A stretch of 64,000 nt of DNA from Eumeta japonica (GCA_005406025.1 BGZK01000748.1:124001-188000); one strand, 5' to 3'; shown: positions 24,830 through 38,100, counted from the stretch's first letter. The notes: generated from the sequence alone by a model not told the origin. Program-made: numbers and translations.

Positions 24830-25619
24830 CTGCAACAAAAATACACCAATTCAAATTTACCACTAATGCATTTCACTATGGACTAACGAAGGTATTTTTT
24901 TTTTAATTAAATTAATGGCATGTTATTTTATATATCGAGTTATAAGCGAATCGGTTTTTTTTATTATTTTAAGTCGAATTCGGAACTCTTACGCAGATCT
25001 TAGAATTGTCATCTTCTTCTTAAAATGATGCTGTATTTAAACGAAAAAGTGATTAAAGTGTATTAAACCTCAAATTTTTAATAGATATTTTAATACTCGG
25101 CGTTACCGCTAAATAACGAAAGAGTACACCTGAAAATGACTTTGTGACGAAAGGCTTTCGAGTTATAGACAGACTTACTTATAAGGAAAGATCCATCACA
25201 TATGCTAATACCCGTTGCGCTGGTGCTAATATGTTGAATCAGTACTATCAATGGCGAGCGTCAAATACTTGCGCGTGCATTCACTCCCGGTCCCCATTTA
25301 CATACGTGATGCTCAAACGAATATGTGAATAAAAGGATTTTTATTGATGTTTCCGTCACTTAGGATTTGGTGACTGTTAATTTTTTAAGCTGCCAAAGCA
25401 AATAGCGAGAATGTACGTACCTCGGCTATTTATGTCTATGCTTTGAGTGTAAATATTTCTGTCGTGCACGGAGTGATATGAATGGAGACGATATCCTTTT
25501 TTTATATATAAATACACGTGGAGTTGTGAATGGAAATAGTTTACACGAAATAATCATAGATTTATAGGGAAATGAAATGAGTTCAAAGGAGCGATCCTTC
25601 GTTGCATAAATTACACAGG

Positions 25620-26100
25620 TCTACAATAGTTTTGGTGCCGCCACGGCTAAAGCAGGTTTTATATATATATATATACTCTTGAAATCCTAGAGTCAAGCAG
25701 TATGTTGCCGGCATCAGAATCAAATATCAGAGGAGAGTGGGCCATTAGAATTCTCAATCACTGGACGAAATTCAACAGCGGAAGCTGCTACTTTACGTCT
25801 GAATTCTGCGAGAGTATTGTATTTGGTATCTGAATGGTCGAGCTAGTGCATTGTCATTTGTGAAGTTGACCACAACACAGCTTTACGGCATAGTAAATTC
25901 GTTATCTCCGATGACGGATTGTGAAGCACTAATAACATTCGTTTCTGTGTCTAATAGATCTGGCGAATCTTGGAAGTAGGATCTGAGAAGTCTGGATAGA
26001 TTACGATTAATATCAATAATTTGACAAAAATAATAGAATCAACATTGTAGTAATTTTTCGTTTCCCATTTACCTATCCACTGTCTTAAATTCATACTACA
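25620..26100. other. Unassigned stretch, possibly a decayed mobile element
   Basis: Sequence of more balanced composition than its flanks, with broken open frames on both strands and a short (TA)n run at about 25663-25675. The texture suggests old coding sequence of a transposon, but I cannot match it to a family. Confidence 0.25.
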
Positions 26101-27162
26101 CTATTTGTAAACTGTTTGGGATCTATGGCTCGAGAAGTTCCTTAATCTTAGAGTAAGTAAGTACCAATTTTTTTGCACATTCAGATTTAGGTTTTCAGAG
26201 TTTTTCCACCACATATGTTGCAAAATACGCTAAGATTATGTGTGGACCTTCTCTCCGATGAAGAAACAGTACAAATTTTAATTTGAAAAGTTAATAATTA
26301 ACGAAATGAGGAACGTAAACCAGTAAAAATAGTCAATTGTACGAAAAATCTGTTGAGTGAGGGTAGTTCTGAAACTACGAAGTTTTGACGTTTAACGACT
26401 TTTTGTATTCGAAGACAGTAATATTATAACTGAAATATGCCGGCACAATAAAAATCATTTTTGAGTTATACGGCAAATAAGCTTTCTGTTTTAGGTATTG
26501 AAGTAATATGTACCACGTATATACTATTTCAATGATTTTTGACGTATTTTAAAAACTGCCATAAATGATTTTAGACCAGTTTTAGGAAAGAAAAAAATAC
26601 GAAAACATGGAGCACAAATAAGAAAGATATCCATATAGGCACTGCTTCTAAAATTATGATCACTGTTATTGTAGAGCGTGGCATGAATATTAACCGTCAC
26701 TGGATGTGGATTTGTCGCGACCCTTCGTTTTCAAAAATTGTAACTCATACGACGATATGGTACCGTCGTATGAACAATGGTCAATAATTAAAAGTAACCT
26801 CGTAATTACACATTACCGGGTTGTTTTGTTCATCAATGGTTTTGTATTTGTTTTGAAATATGCAAGATGAAATTGGAAAACGGCTAACTTTAAGTTTATT
26901 GCTCGTCCTTCTTGAGGAAAAACTGCCTTCCGAACGAGCGGTAAAGTGTAAATTTGACATATCCTCAAGTGTTATTTTATAACTTCCGAAATAAAGATAT
27001 TTTTATTTTGAATTAAGTACTACGAATACGGCGTAGCTTTACCGTGAGAGTGACGTGCTTCTACTGATGTGCCGGCTTAGGAAGGTATATTTCATGAAAG
27101 CAAAAAAGGGACGCTGGCTTTTGTCTATATTGTTTTTTAAATTATATATATATATTTGTTTA

Positions 27163-27740
27163 GGGCGGCTATACACCTGTTCGGCCCGGCATAATTCGGG
27201 CACAAACCGAATATGTGCGGGAATGGCTTGCCGGAAACAATCCGAATCATCGGCGTTTTGCTGCCCGGCTATGTGAAAGGACATACAAATGCGGCTTGTG
27301 CTATTCGGCTTCTATATTTCGGCTCATGAGAATGAAAGCACCATCTAGTAATATCCAAATTGTGTGTCAACGAAGACGTACTGTTCTGAGCAGCTTTCTT
27401 AATAATTTCTGTTAATGACGCTAAATAAAGAAAGCTCCAAAGATATTGACTACATTTGGAGATCCATACATTTCGATAAATTGAATCGCTTTATCTTCTG
27501 ATCACTTCATAGTGACGTTCATTTCTTAGGCAATCCAGTGACTTCGTTCTGTTTAACGAAACGCAACCGGAACCATGCCAATCGGCCTTATTCGGGTTGC
27601 GTTCGGCACATCCGAATGAATGCGATCGGTACAGAGCGTTCGTCCCATGTCGCGCCTGTTTGAACAAGTCTAGTAGATAATGCCGCCCGACTGTGCCGAA
27701 AGAAAAAACAATGCCGACCCGAACGGATGTATGACCGCCC
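27163..27740. mobile_element. PIF/Harbinger-like MITE (578 bp) with TTA target duplications
   Basis: The ends are inverted repeats of about 30 bp: GGGCGGCTATACACCTGTTCGG on the left and, complemented, GGGCGGTCATACATCCGTTCGG on the right, each followed by a CGGCAT block. TTA flanks both ends (27160-27162 and 27741-27743), the usual three-base duplication of PIF/Harbinger transposons. Short 'ccgaat' and 'tgccg' motifs recur in the interior. The open frames inside are short and encode no transposase, so this is a nonautonomous element. Confidence 0.75.
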
Positions 27741-29084
27741 TTATATTCAAGTTTCTTGTGTAGGTATTTGCATTCCGAAAGCCTGCGCTTTATTCTGAAA
27801 TGAAAGAAGAAATTGTGAAATATCCATGGAGGCGGTCTTTTAATAAATCAGAACACAAAGTACTTTGTGCGATGCATAAAATAAATACGCTTTCTAAACG
27901 ACGGACCTTCTGACCGAGGAGTTCTCCGGGTTTATGTACAATATATTCATAGAATATACGATACAGGTATGCTCTAGAGATACAAAAACCAACGCAACAT
28001 CTAGGCGTGTATAATACTCAAACGTCAGGAAACCCGCTGACTACAAATTGAAGAAGCTTTATAAACTAGTTTTAGGTATTATCATGAGAAAAAGAAAAGC
28101 GATTAGGTGTAATTTTATTTCCAATATTTAGAAATGGTTTTTATTTCTAGAGTCCTAAAATAACATATTTTACTGTAAACGTAAGAACGTGTACTTTGTT
28201 GGGGTCGTTTGCTGACGGCAGGTGCACGCTGCATTCCGCAGTCGCTGGCCTCACGCTTTATGACTGCAGCCCGCGCGCCGAGCGCTGTGAAATTCGCAAG
28301 CGAGTCCGTTGCAATTGCTGAACTTGTCGCATCAGCTGCATAGAAGAAATGTGCAGGAGGAAACAACCCTGCTCTTTCATCCTGTTATTTATACGATCTG
28401 AATATTCAGGTGCATTTGTATCTGCGTATGCGTTTATGTAATTAAATTTATTTTGTAATTTAGACACGGAGGAATGAGTAGTACAACTTTTATGATTTTT
28501 TTCAGTTTTCAAGTATAATTGTGAAATAAATATTTAATTTCTTTGGGGCGACGCGCACTGTTGTGAATTCGTGGCACCTAATACTATAAGAGATTAGTGT
28601 GGGCTCGATAATCGTTTTCTGTATGAAAATTGGACTTTATTTTATTTGATTTTAGCGAGTCCCCTCTATGTCGTAGACAGAAAAATAAGCAATACGAAAA
28701 TATTTTGAGCCGTCAGTTGTACGCATTTAACATAACGGATATAACGTAATTTAAACGAGTCTACACTTTATAATAAAATCTAAAATATAATGATTTATCC
28801 ATTAATAAATGCCTTAACAAACATACACATTTAGTGTTTGTCATTAAGTAATTGTTTATTAGGCTATTTATTAATGGAGGAATTATTACATGCATTAAAT
28901 ATATCTATATATACTTACATAAATACTAAAATATCCATATCGTTATTCAGAACAAGTAAATTGCATAATCGATACCGAAATAAATGACAAACAAACGAAC
29001 ATACGCTTCAGTATTATAGGTAAGACATGATAAGTCTCGAGTACAAAATAGTTATCTGCAGTTGCTGTAGGAAATAAAAAAAAA

Positions 29085-29215
29085 CACGAACTCGCCCGAC
29101 GGACGAGATAGTACCCGAGGGCTCCGACCGCCCACGCGGCGCTAGTGAGGCGCGGCCGGCGGACGACCGCGCCGCTCCACGGGCGCGCTCGGCGCAGGTA
29201 CTTTTTAATTTCGGT
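29085..29215. other. CpG-rich island, candidate promoter or untranslated exon
   Basis: About 130 bases of strongly CpG-rich sequence in an AT-rich setting ('gcgcggccggcggacgacc'). On the plus strand it ends at a possible donor (CGCAG|GTACTT). Both strands are open over most of it but read as arginine/glycine/alanine-rich peptides typical of random GC-rich DNA. It may be a transcription start region. No direct evidence of transcription is visible. Confidence 0.3.
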
Positions 29216-29289
29216 CGCACGAAGGCGACGGCATATGGGCTACAGTAAAAGGCGAATGTATACGCAGACGTGCCTGTCATGTTTAGGGA

Positions 29290-29397
29290 ACATACCCATA
29301 CTACGTGACCCTTTCATGGGTGGAGGGGGTCTTCCAAATATCATGTTTGGTCACAGGACCGAGGGGGGCTTAAGGCTACGTCACGTAGTCAAAGAAT
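29290..29397. repeat. Interspersed repeat with short inverted ends (ACTACGTGAC)
   Basis: The ACTACGTGAC at the left is matched by an inverted copy at the right (GTCACGTAGT). The interior has the run of G residues and the 'tcacagg' phrase I associate with a common lepidopteran repeat carrying 'tacgtcacgtag' ends. It makes up part of a 120-codon plus-strand open frame at 29145-29507, which I regard as spurious. Confidence 0.45.
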
Positions 29398-31431
29398 TCT
29401 CGCGCTTTTTCGAGATATATTCAAAATATGGCGCGCAGCGTTCAGCGCTCTTTAAATTCACAGGTGGCAACACTAACGCAAATATGCTGGAACGCCAGCT
29501 GACATAAAACTAATAGTTTTTGTACTCATTCAGAAGTGGTGTGCTTATATGGTATTTCTATTTGTAGTAAAACGAAGTACCTATTACAACATGTTTCTAC
29601 ATAAGTTTTTTCTCCTTGATTATATTAACTTTCTGTTAGCAAAAAAATGATTTAAAATCATATCTATAATTAGGTGAAAATTGTAAAATACGGGTCCCGT
29701 AGTATAGGTATGTTCCCGTAATAATTACTCACAGAATCCATTATCGTTTATAACATGTCAAATATTATTACATATTCTATTGCTGAACAAGGTTATAAAA
29801 AATATAAAAATAGTCAATTTTAATTAGACTAGGTATAAATGTTTAATCATTTTATCAATTTCGAATCGGTATCAAACAAACAGTAATACATCCCAATACT
29901 TAAGTACATAAGTAAAAGCCTACATAGAAGGAAAGCTTGATGGGTAGCCCTTGAAGTTGGTTGACTCGATTTACCTTTGATGTTTGTTTGGTATCGATCA
30001 CATCTGATTCATTAAATAAATTGCCTAATTAAAATTGCAGAAAATGATTTTATCTTTATCTATTCCTTTTTTTAAAGTCGGTGTAAATTTTTTACTACTT
30101 TTTTATTTCCTTTGCAGTTGTTTTCTTGTTTTAACGATTACCACCCGCTGATTGTTCACGTGTTTTACTATTTTCGTCAGTGATTTAGTCACTAGCACAA
30201 CGATCTCATATAACAAAATGTTACAGGAAATTTTAGAACAGGCGTTGTCAAATTCTATAAATAATTTTGCAAATACATTCTTATTATTTACAACTATCTA
30301 TAAATTTAATTTATTACCGAGACATTAATTTTTAATGTTTCATAAAACACTGAATCATTATATATCTAGAAAAGAATAACGGATTAATGGACATTGTTGT
30401 GTTTATCAATCCACCCCTAAAACACACCCATTCAGGAATCTGTTTTATGCGTGTTCACACGAGTTCACCCCCGTTTGAACGGATGCAGAGATTTTTTTCG
30501 CTAACAGCATTTTTTGTGGCCGTCCGCGACGAGATGTGCGATAGCATTGGAAGTTATGCACCGTGAAACAGAAATTAATCCATTTTTTGTGAGTATAAAA
30601 AAAATGGAAATAGAACATAATAAAGTATTGAACAGTACTTGTATGGATTTATATGGACCTTGTACTGTATGTCTAACGGGATGAAAACAAATAAAAAATA
30701 TTTTATTTTTTAATATTCACATAGTGATTTATTAATCTATGAATTTATTTATTATATAATATTAGATGCGCCGAAGCTTCAGTGGTCAGAGCCTCCACAC
30801 CCGAGTTAGAAGGTAGCTAGTAACCCCAATAATGGGTGAATTGACAAATGAACTATTCAACTCAATTCAAATTGAACCGCTCGTTCCGTATCTTCATGGC
30901 GATGGTCGTGAAGAGCCCAGAAGTGTGCAGCATTTTAGCCTAAACGCTTTATTCTGAAATAAAATTGTGAGACATATATCCCCGAGTTTGTCAATAAATT
31001 GCGCCGATATTATATGCCAAACTCTTTCATATTGAACGATATTGTAGGACTCATAATGCGAAAGTATTTGAGAGCGCTTTTCGATCGAATATTTTCCTCA
31101 CCTCTCGTCAGCGAGTATTTCTATCGCGGTAGTCAAGTCAGTACACGGAAATGGTGAAATTTGTATTGTACAGATAATTTAATGAAGATGAATTCTGTTC
31201 ACTTCAAAAAATGATTTAATTTAATAGAAACGAAAAAAAAAACATCTAAATAGTTGACAAAACCGATCCCGTCGAATAAAAAATCCATTAATTTAGCCTT
31301 TTTTATAGCTTTAGAACTATAGAAAGAAGTTTCCTATTGAAAATGGCTCACTAATTGGATGTCGTTAAATTAAAATTAATTAAAAAATAAATTTAATAAT
31401 AGGCTAAAAGAAGACTCTTACAGATTAGTTA

Positions 31432-32044
31432 AGTATGTCCAGCGCTGGATTTACGGGCAGTCGGGGCTAGTGCCCAGGGTGGCAGATTTTCTAAGGCCGC
31501 AAATTTTGGAAAATGAAAAAAATTTTTAGTGGTATCAAAATTACTCAATATAATTAAATAATTATAGTTTTTTGTTCAATGCATAGTCCCAGAAATTCAA
31601 TTCATGCATTATTTCTTAAATCGAAATTTAAAATTAATAATCAAAGTAATTTAATCAATATATTTTCAAGATGATTCAAAACAATATTTAATTTTTTATT
31701 TTCTAAAAAAAATTATTTATATTCTTTACGAAAAATTAAAAAGATTTTTTAATAATTCGTGCATTTTGCAAAGAAAAGACTACATCAATCAATCAATGAA
31801 TTTTTAAAAAATTGAATAATTTATCGTTTACATCTTTCAATTATATTTTAATTCTTTGAACAAAAAATTTTTTTTAAAGTTATGAAAGTACATAATACAT
31901 AATAAATTTTCTGAAATATTTTAGTTATTTTATTTTTTAAAAAACAAGATCTCGAAATTATAACTTTAAAATTTCAGTATTGGGGCGGCATTTTCTACAA
32001 TGCCCAGGGGCGGCACTAAGTTTAAATCCGGCGCTGAGTATGTC
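31432..32044. mobile_element. hAT-like MITE (31440-32036) with perfect 8-bp target duplications
   Basis: AGTATGTC occurs at both borders (31432-31439 and 32037-32044), an exact 8-bp duplication as made by hAT transposases. The ends are inverted: CAGCGCTGGATTTA on the left and, complemented, CAGCGCCGGATTTA on the right, with inner blocks around 'tgcccagggtggca' and 'tgcccaggggcggca'. The interior is extremely AT-rich and has no coding potential. The intact duplication suggests a comparatively recent insertion in relation to the other relics here. Confidence 0.9.
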
Positions 32045-32231
32045 TCTTCGTTACCATTCGTTTTGATGAGATTGAGTAGTTATCCATGAAAATGATATGT
32101 TCTAGATGGCAACTTTTCTTCAATATTTTTCTTGTTTCAAAAAAGCGTGACGTATAAACAACGATGCAAAGCGATAGAATAAGATATTATAGCGTACGCG
32201 CGCTTTGTAGATGTACGCGTAAGACACTAAG

Positions 32232-32480
32232 AGCGGTGTGCTTCAAACTCTCATTTGAATTAATTAATTATTAACTGTTAAAGTTAAAAACTAAACGCGT
32301 CAATATAAACTGTTTTAACTTCACAATTGGCACTTGACTAAGTGAATCTTAAAGATGGTACATTAAATTAATGTCACAAATGCCAATATTTCTAAAATTA
32401 CTGATATTTTGAGATGTTCAATTTTTAACTTTAACACTTAGTATTGAACTATTGCAAACGAGAGTTTGAAGCGTACCGCT
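32232..32480. mobile_element. Small MITE with 26-bp terminal inverted repeats
   Basis: The arms 32232-32257 and 32455-32480 match at 23 of 26 positions when one is complemented (AGCGGTGTGCTTCAAACTCTC versus AGCGGTACGCTTCAAACTCTC, then the last five bases). The 249-bp element has no coding capacity. TA dinucleotides lie near both ends, but a clean target duplication is not visible, so the superfamily is left open. Confidence 0.7.
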
Positions 32481-32639
32481 GTATAGACGAATAGCTGAGC
32501 TAATTCATATTTATCATTGCGTGTGATTATATTTATGTTCTTTTACGTTTGTTTCTTACGATCGTTTGGTTATATCCGTGAAAAGTCATCCGAGAATAGT
32601 TCTATCACGTGCACTTTTTTGATTTATGCATCTACGCTA

Positions 32640-32770
32640 TCGTACACGGGTGCCGCCGCTTGGTTTGCGAACGACCGTGCCTTTTCCATCGCGGTCGTTA
32701 CGTGTGATCAAACCGCTCCCGCCTCTCGGTATAAATACACGCCCTAGTGTCTTTCGTATTTCGAGCGGCG
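32640..32770 (+). promoter_or_regulatory. Candidate TATA-type core promoter
   Basis: The strongest TATA-like box in the window, TATAAATA (32730-32737), is framed by GC-rich sequence on both sides ('ctcccgcctctcgg' before, 'cacgcc' after), the typical setting of an insect TATA promoter. The start would fall near 32760-32775. Just downstream is 'aaataaaacactccggg'. No gene downstream on this strand is recognised, so it might drive a noncoding transcript or be a remnant of a mobile element. Confidence 0.25.
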
Positions 32771-33589
32771 TTCAACACGCATTATTTTTCTAAATAAAAC
32801 ACTCCGGGTTGTAATTAATTGTTCGTTCTCGATCTGAATCAAAAAAATACTAAATATATTTTACTTGACAGATGCTTATAAAAACTTACATTTTATTAAC
32901 AACGCGCTTAAAGAGATGTGACATCGATTAAAGCATTTAAATTATTTTTCGTAATATACCAATTTCGCATAATACGTTAAGCCCGGCGCTTGCTCATCCG
33001 ACCGGGAGCATCTATTAATTTTCAAAAATACTATCGACAAGTAATCAAAATCACAAGAAGATATTTCGGAACTTCAAAATATCAATAGCCCACAACGAGC
33101 TAAGTCCCGAGCTAGCGATTCGATAACTTTGCCAACGAATTCGGAGAATGTAGTCGAGGATTCGTGTCGGCATCGGAGGTACAGCTTCCAACGCGAATGC
33201 TGCGCTGTAAAAAAGGACGCAGGCGTGTCCTAAAAGCCGTGCAGATGGCATCCCGCTCAACGAGAATTCGGGCTGCATTTTCGCGTCATCTTTTGTGCTG
33301 TAAATTGAGAGTTCAGAATAAAATTGGACTATATCGCACGGTTTGAATTTTAAACAAACGAGCTTACTGTTACGAAAATTTTTAATTTCACGAAAATACA
33401 ACTTTAACTGACGTCTTTTAGAGAGATCTACCGTGTAAGAAAAACTGAATGCCTGTAGTCACTCTCGTCTATCGTATAGGTTTTCTTTTCTATGATTATG
33501 TAATGTAGGAATTTGATAAATAGGCATTGATCTTGAATCTCGATGACTTATCAAATAAATATTCTTTTGACGTGACAACGTCTTAAATT

Positions 33590-33740
33590 AGGTTGCGGCT
33601 GGGAGTCACTTATGAAAAAGTGTAACGCTCGGTAACGTAACGATGAGTCACCGAACGAGAGAGGCCCGCCGAATGCCTTGCGTCTCTCTCCCACTCAACT
33701 ATGATCGGTCTGCCGCGCGCGCAGCACTAGAGAATTAGTG
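33590..33740. other. GC-rich island, unassigned, possibly repeat-derived
   Basis: The block has a 'cggtaacgtaacg' section, a stretch of alternating 'gagagag'/'ctctctc' sequence and 'gccgcgcgcgcag'. The two purine/pyrimidine blocks are partly complementary. There is no coding frame. The phrase looks familiar from lepidopteran repeats, but I cannot name the family. Confidence 0.3.
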
Positions 33741-34934
33741 CATAGCTTGCAAATGTATTGTTATTGTATGTATATTTGTATATAAATACGTATGTATGTG
33801 TAAAGGTAAAATAAAATTTTGTTAATATGAAATTCAGTGCGAGATTCTTTGTATAAATTAATGTTTTAAATATAATTCTTTGTATAAATAAATGTTTTAA
33901 ATTGTTACTATTATTTCATCCTTCTTCCTACTATACGAATGAATATTCACATTAAAATGATTTTACCATTCAAAGTCGTTGTCACGTAAAACTTTCGCCC
34001 GTATACCGACTTTACAGGCAACCAAATTTTTTTAAAATATACTTAGGATTCTATATCCAAAGGCTACCAAGAAAGTACTAAGAAATCCTATTAATAAGGC
34101 TACGTCGTATGTTTCACCATCAAAGGGTTGAATCTTCCGAAACATAATAGATACCCAGTCAAAATTTTCATTTAATATAAGGCATTCTGGCAGAGTTCTT
34201 AATAATAATAGAAATCGTTAAGGGGGGTCTCCATACGAAAAATCTGTTAAAAATATTTTTTGTCTTTCTTCTATACCATAAACAAGAATAAAAATAAGTG
34301 TCAAACTTGACTAAAATGATGGTATAGCGAATGAAAGCTAAAGCTGATATAATAAATATAAAGCTAATGATAGCCAAATGAATGAAAGTTGTAAAGTAAA
34401 ACAACAAATCATAAAACCAGCCAAGTGCGCATTGGATTTATGCCAAACATCCTCAATTGAATAAACGAAATGTCTATTTTTTTTTTGGAAATATACCTAA
34501 CCACACCAACATTTGTGGCAATACGGAGCTCTGGGTGTGCAGATCCGAATTGCACTGGCCTTTATTTTATTATCGATGATTTTGTTTGATTCTCATAAGA
34601 ACTACCAATGCACCGTTAGAGGTATATGATTACCCAATAACATTTTGTTTCATGATATGTATAAAACTTCGAATATTGACTTCCGCTTGTTTTATTAGCA
34701 CCGATCTTCTAGATTTTCGAAAACTTTTATATAAACTACATTACCGGAACGCTGCATAAGATAACATTCGTAAAGAACTTTTAATCTAATTAATTATTAA
34801 ATTAATTATATTTTATCTAATCAATAACAATAAAGTAATTACGCCTTATCAAATCAAATAATTTCTAGAAGCATAAAATGCAAATCAGCTTTTTACGCCA
34901 TGCTATTCAAATTAACACCTAAAAAGATAGCAAG

Positions 34935-35130
34935 AATTTATTTTGCACTAGCTGTCGACCGCAGCTCCTCCCGCAGGAAAATACAATATATCCCTTCATC
35001 TTTTATACTGACTAAAGACGCTATGTCAACCACGATTCGGAGCGATAAACATCCATATAGATAAACAAATAAAATATTTAAAAAAGGGTTTAATCGGTAT
35101 ACTGGTAATGTATAAATAACCCTATTCATT
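34935..35130 (-). repeat. LINE-type 3' tail, minus orientation
   Basis: On the minus strand the end reads 'cctgcgggaggagctgcgg' followed by 'cagctagtgc', a decayed form of the 'cgcgggcgaagccgcgggc...aaagctagt' tail common in lepidopteran retroelements. It compares with the plus-orientation tails ending at 45043 and near 52870. Confidence 0.5.
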
Positions 35131-36419
35131 TAAAAAATGTCCTTATTTTGTAATCACAGACAGACACTTAATTTTATTCATAGATATACATACACATATA
35201 TGTTTATACATATAATTCTAAGTTATAAAAACATGGTGTTATCCGTCATCGCACCTTGCGGCCGGTTTCAATATACCCTATTTTTTTTTCACTCGTTAAC
35301 GCGTCACGGCGTCACTTTCAACGAAGAATCGAGCACACCATCTGGAGGGAATAGACAACGGGAATAGACAATGAGAATACGCATAGAACACGAATTCTTT
35401 ATATAGGCCCAACATTATTGGGAGGCCCGCGTTAGACCGTCGCGGGGTATCGCCGACACAGATGTCCAATTTAGCACTCCGCCTCCCGCTACTGCGCTGG
35501 GAGACGTCATTTTTGTACAGTGTTGTGGTTATTTTTATGCGCGTACATAGTGCGTGGAGTCTGCGTTCTCTGCCCACCCTTCTCGGAAATGGGTGTGAAG
35601 TTAAATATACATAAATTTTGAAATTTTTTCATGGTGTATAAATTTCTGGTTATATAATATTTCATTTTATATTATATGCATCGGCTGGGGAGGAATTAGA
35701 AAGTTATCACCAGATTCAATAGGTATGTTTTCATCAACTTGTAAAAATTTCAAGTTGTGGATATACACGAAAAGCATCGAAAGAAGTTAAAAATCAGTAT
35801 TTGTCCATATAAAAATCTTGAAATTCGCAATATGGAACAGGAAAACATCATAAATACAATTTTATTCTATACCATCACTAAAAGCACTTTACTGGCATAG
35901 GATTTCGAAGTTCGGGAAGTAACAACCAAGAACAGGAAAAGACAGCGAGTTCTCACACAGTTTACGGGAATTTAGCGAACCTACAGAATTTACATATGCG
36001 GGTCTAAGCTCCGAGTAGTCGGCATAATAGAACTAACTTAAGCAGAACATGTAACACGTACACACAGTCGTGTTGGAATTTAGTTAACGAACTCGACCTA
36101 CTACGTCATAATTATTAATACTACTATAATTATACATGAATTGAAGGAGACCGACGAGAGAAATCTATAGAGCGGAATGTGCGTGACGAGAGATTCGATA
36201 AGGAGCAGTCTGAAAAACCTTATACAGACTAACCGAATACGGGACGCATTACAGAAGGATCGATTTGGACGAAACAGAGTGTCTTACAAGATAGGTCAAT
36301 ATTTGCTGAAGATCTCATACAAACAAACGAACGTCCGCGGTCTTTGCCTACTCCTTCGTAAAATAAGTGTGAAACTTTCTTATGCTAAACAGTATTACAA
36401 TGGTCGAGATCCGAGATAA

Positions 36420-36740
36420 ACCGGCGGACGCCCGGCTCTGCGGCCCGCTGCGAACGGAGCCGGCAGAGACGCTTAGCGAAATTCACAATCGTAATTAATG
36501 GCCGGCATCAGAAACGCGGCGATAAAACAAAAGGCGGGACTGGTACGCGCGTTATCTATGCAAACAGCCGTGTTCTTGTATAAATAAATGGAATCTGAAG
36601 GTATTTGCGGGCCCGCGAATAAATCTTTATTAAATGCCCCGGAATCAGTTATTGCAATTAATTTACATAAAACGGGTGGGCGCAACTTCTCCCTGTTGTT
36701 TTCCAGTTCGCACGCCGCGATTCTGTTACGACTACGGCGG
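36420..36740. other. Island of mixed GC-rich and homeobox-like AT motifs, candidate regulatory DNA
   Basis: CpG-rich blocks alternate with 'taattaatgg' and 'gcaattaattta' motifs that resemble homeodomain binding sites. No repeat family and no convincing reading frame are seen. This texture fits an enhancer-like conserved noncoding region, but only comparison with other species could show that. Confidence 0.25.
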
Positions 36741-37639
36741 CTGTTTTACGGTTATCGAGTAACTTTTTTTTTTTTTACATGATTTTATTAGATTGCCCTG
36801 CTTGTAGACTATATGCGTGAATGTAAAGGAATTTCCTAATTTGATTTTCGTTCGCTTACAGGCATCTAAATAATCGAAAATTTAAAATACATATTAAGAG
36901 CCGATAATAGCGCAATCTTGCGAGTCAATAATTAAAGAAATAAAAGTACTTTTAAATTAATAATTGTAATAATAAAATTTATAGACGAGTTGCTTTAGTT
37001 TTTTTTTGAAACATCGAGTTATTGTTTGTTTATTAGGGTCCGCAGTGTAATCATCCTAGGCCCATTGCTTTATTAACCTTTAAGTGTTCAACACAAAAAC
37101 CCCAAATTTATATTGATTGTATTTGTACAATGCCAGTTGGAAAATTATTTTTTTTTACCCTCGAATCCAGCCAATATCATACATGTGAAAGTTCATTAAA
37201 ATATGTGAACGTTTGTGACTCGATCTCAAATTAACGGATGAACGAAAATGAATAAAATTTGACAGAATACATGTTCCGGATTAACAGATAGGCCGCTTTT
37301 TTATTCCGCTAAAGCCGGACCGAGACCGCTCGATATATGAGATAAGGGAGTTCATTCAACATCACAGCGGCCAAAAACTTGTAGGTAATAACTATATTTC
37401 TTATGCAGTCTATGGACGGAGTTACTCCACATTGCCGTGGCTGTCTAAATAATTGCCACAGTTCTTTGGATGATAGAGAATTTTGGCTATTCTGTCATCA
37501 CTAATTTACTACGTTAAGTTGCTTTATTGATCTACTCGCGACTCGTATACGTCGATACACGATCATAGAATTGTACATAATTTGTTCCGTAAATTTAACA
37601 CAACCATTTCACGAAATATCAAACTAAGTAAACTCTGTC

Positions 37640-38100
37640 GTACCGCTAAGCGTTTGTCGGGTAATGAAACGGATATCCGGTAAGTTTCCGGTATCGGGCC
37701 CAATATGGATTAAATTTACTATCCGGCTGAATCAGGCGGATTGAGTACATATTCGGCCGGATATCGAGTATTGGAAAAAAATTGCAACAATTCATGAAAC
37801 CAATGGAAATGCACAAATAATTGGAATCGATCAATTCCTCTCTATTTATTTTAATGACTGGCCAATAAACAATCTAAGTGATTGAATGCGGGAATGATGG
37901 AAAACGAAATAGGTAAACGAGCGTCTTCCGCCAGTCACTCACGAATATTCACGATGACGCCCGAATCGACCGGAACTTCTTAACTCTTCAAGTCGTATAT
38001 TCGGCTGCCGGATATCCGGCTTCCAACTTGGAACCTCGTCGGATATTCGGTATCCGGCCAAACAACTATCCCTTTCATCACTACCGGGCCGTAAGCATTT
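37640..38100. mobile_element. Decayed hAT-type element rich in ATCCGG motifs
   Basis: GGATATCCGGTA-type motifs cluster at both ends in opposite orientation (37668-37770 and 37960-38062), and the outermost parts ('ggtaatgaaacggata' and, complemented, 'ggtagtgatgaaagggata') are inverted relatives. This pattern matches hAT-related nonautonomous elements with subterminal repeats. The middle is unrelated AT-rich sequence. I cannot fix a target duplication. Confidence 0.5.

Noticed and set aside
24832..24876. ATG and SGK sequence directly before the effector-loop exon, as a P-loop start
   Set aside because: The acceptor TTTTGTTGCAG lies in between, and the SGKFELV sequence has none of the Rho P-loop context.
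26215..26250. CGGKT on the minus strand
   Set aside because: AT-rich frame with stops nearby, no upstream glycine at the required spacing and no splice sites fitting the known exon phase.
29145..29507. Longest plus-strand frame near here (120 codons)
   Set aside because: It runs from a CpG island into a recognisable interspersed repeat and encodes arginine-rich nonsense with no family match.
33051..33401. 116-codon minus-strand ORF
   Set aside because: Unremarkable sequence with opposing frames on the other strand, no domain motif and no clear splice or start context.
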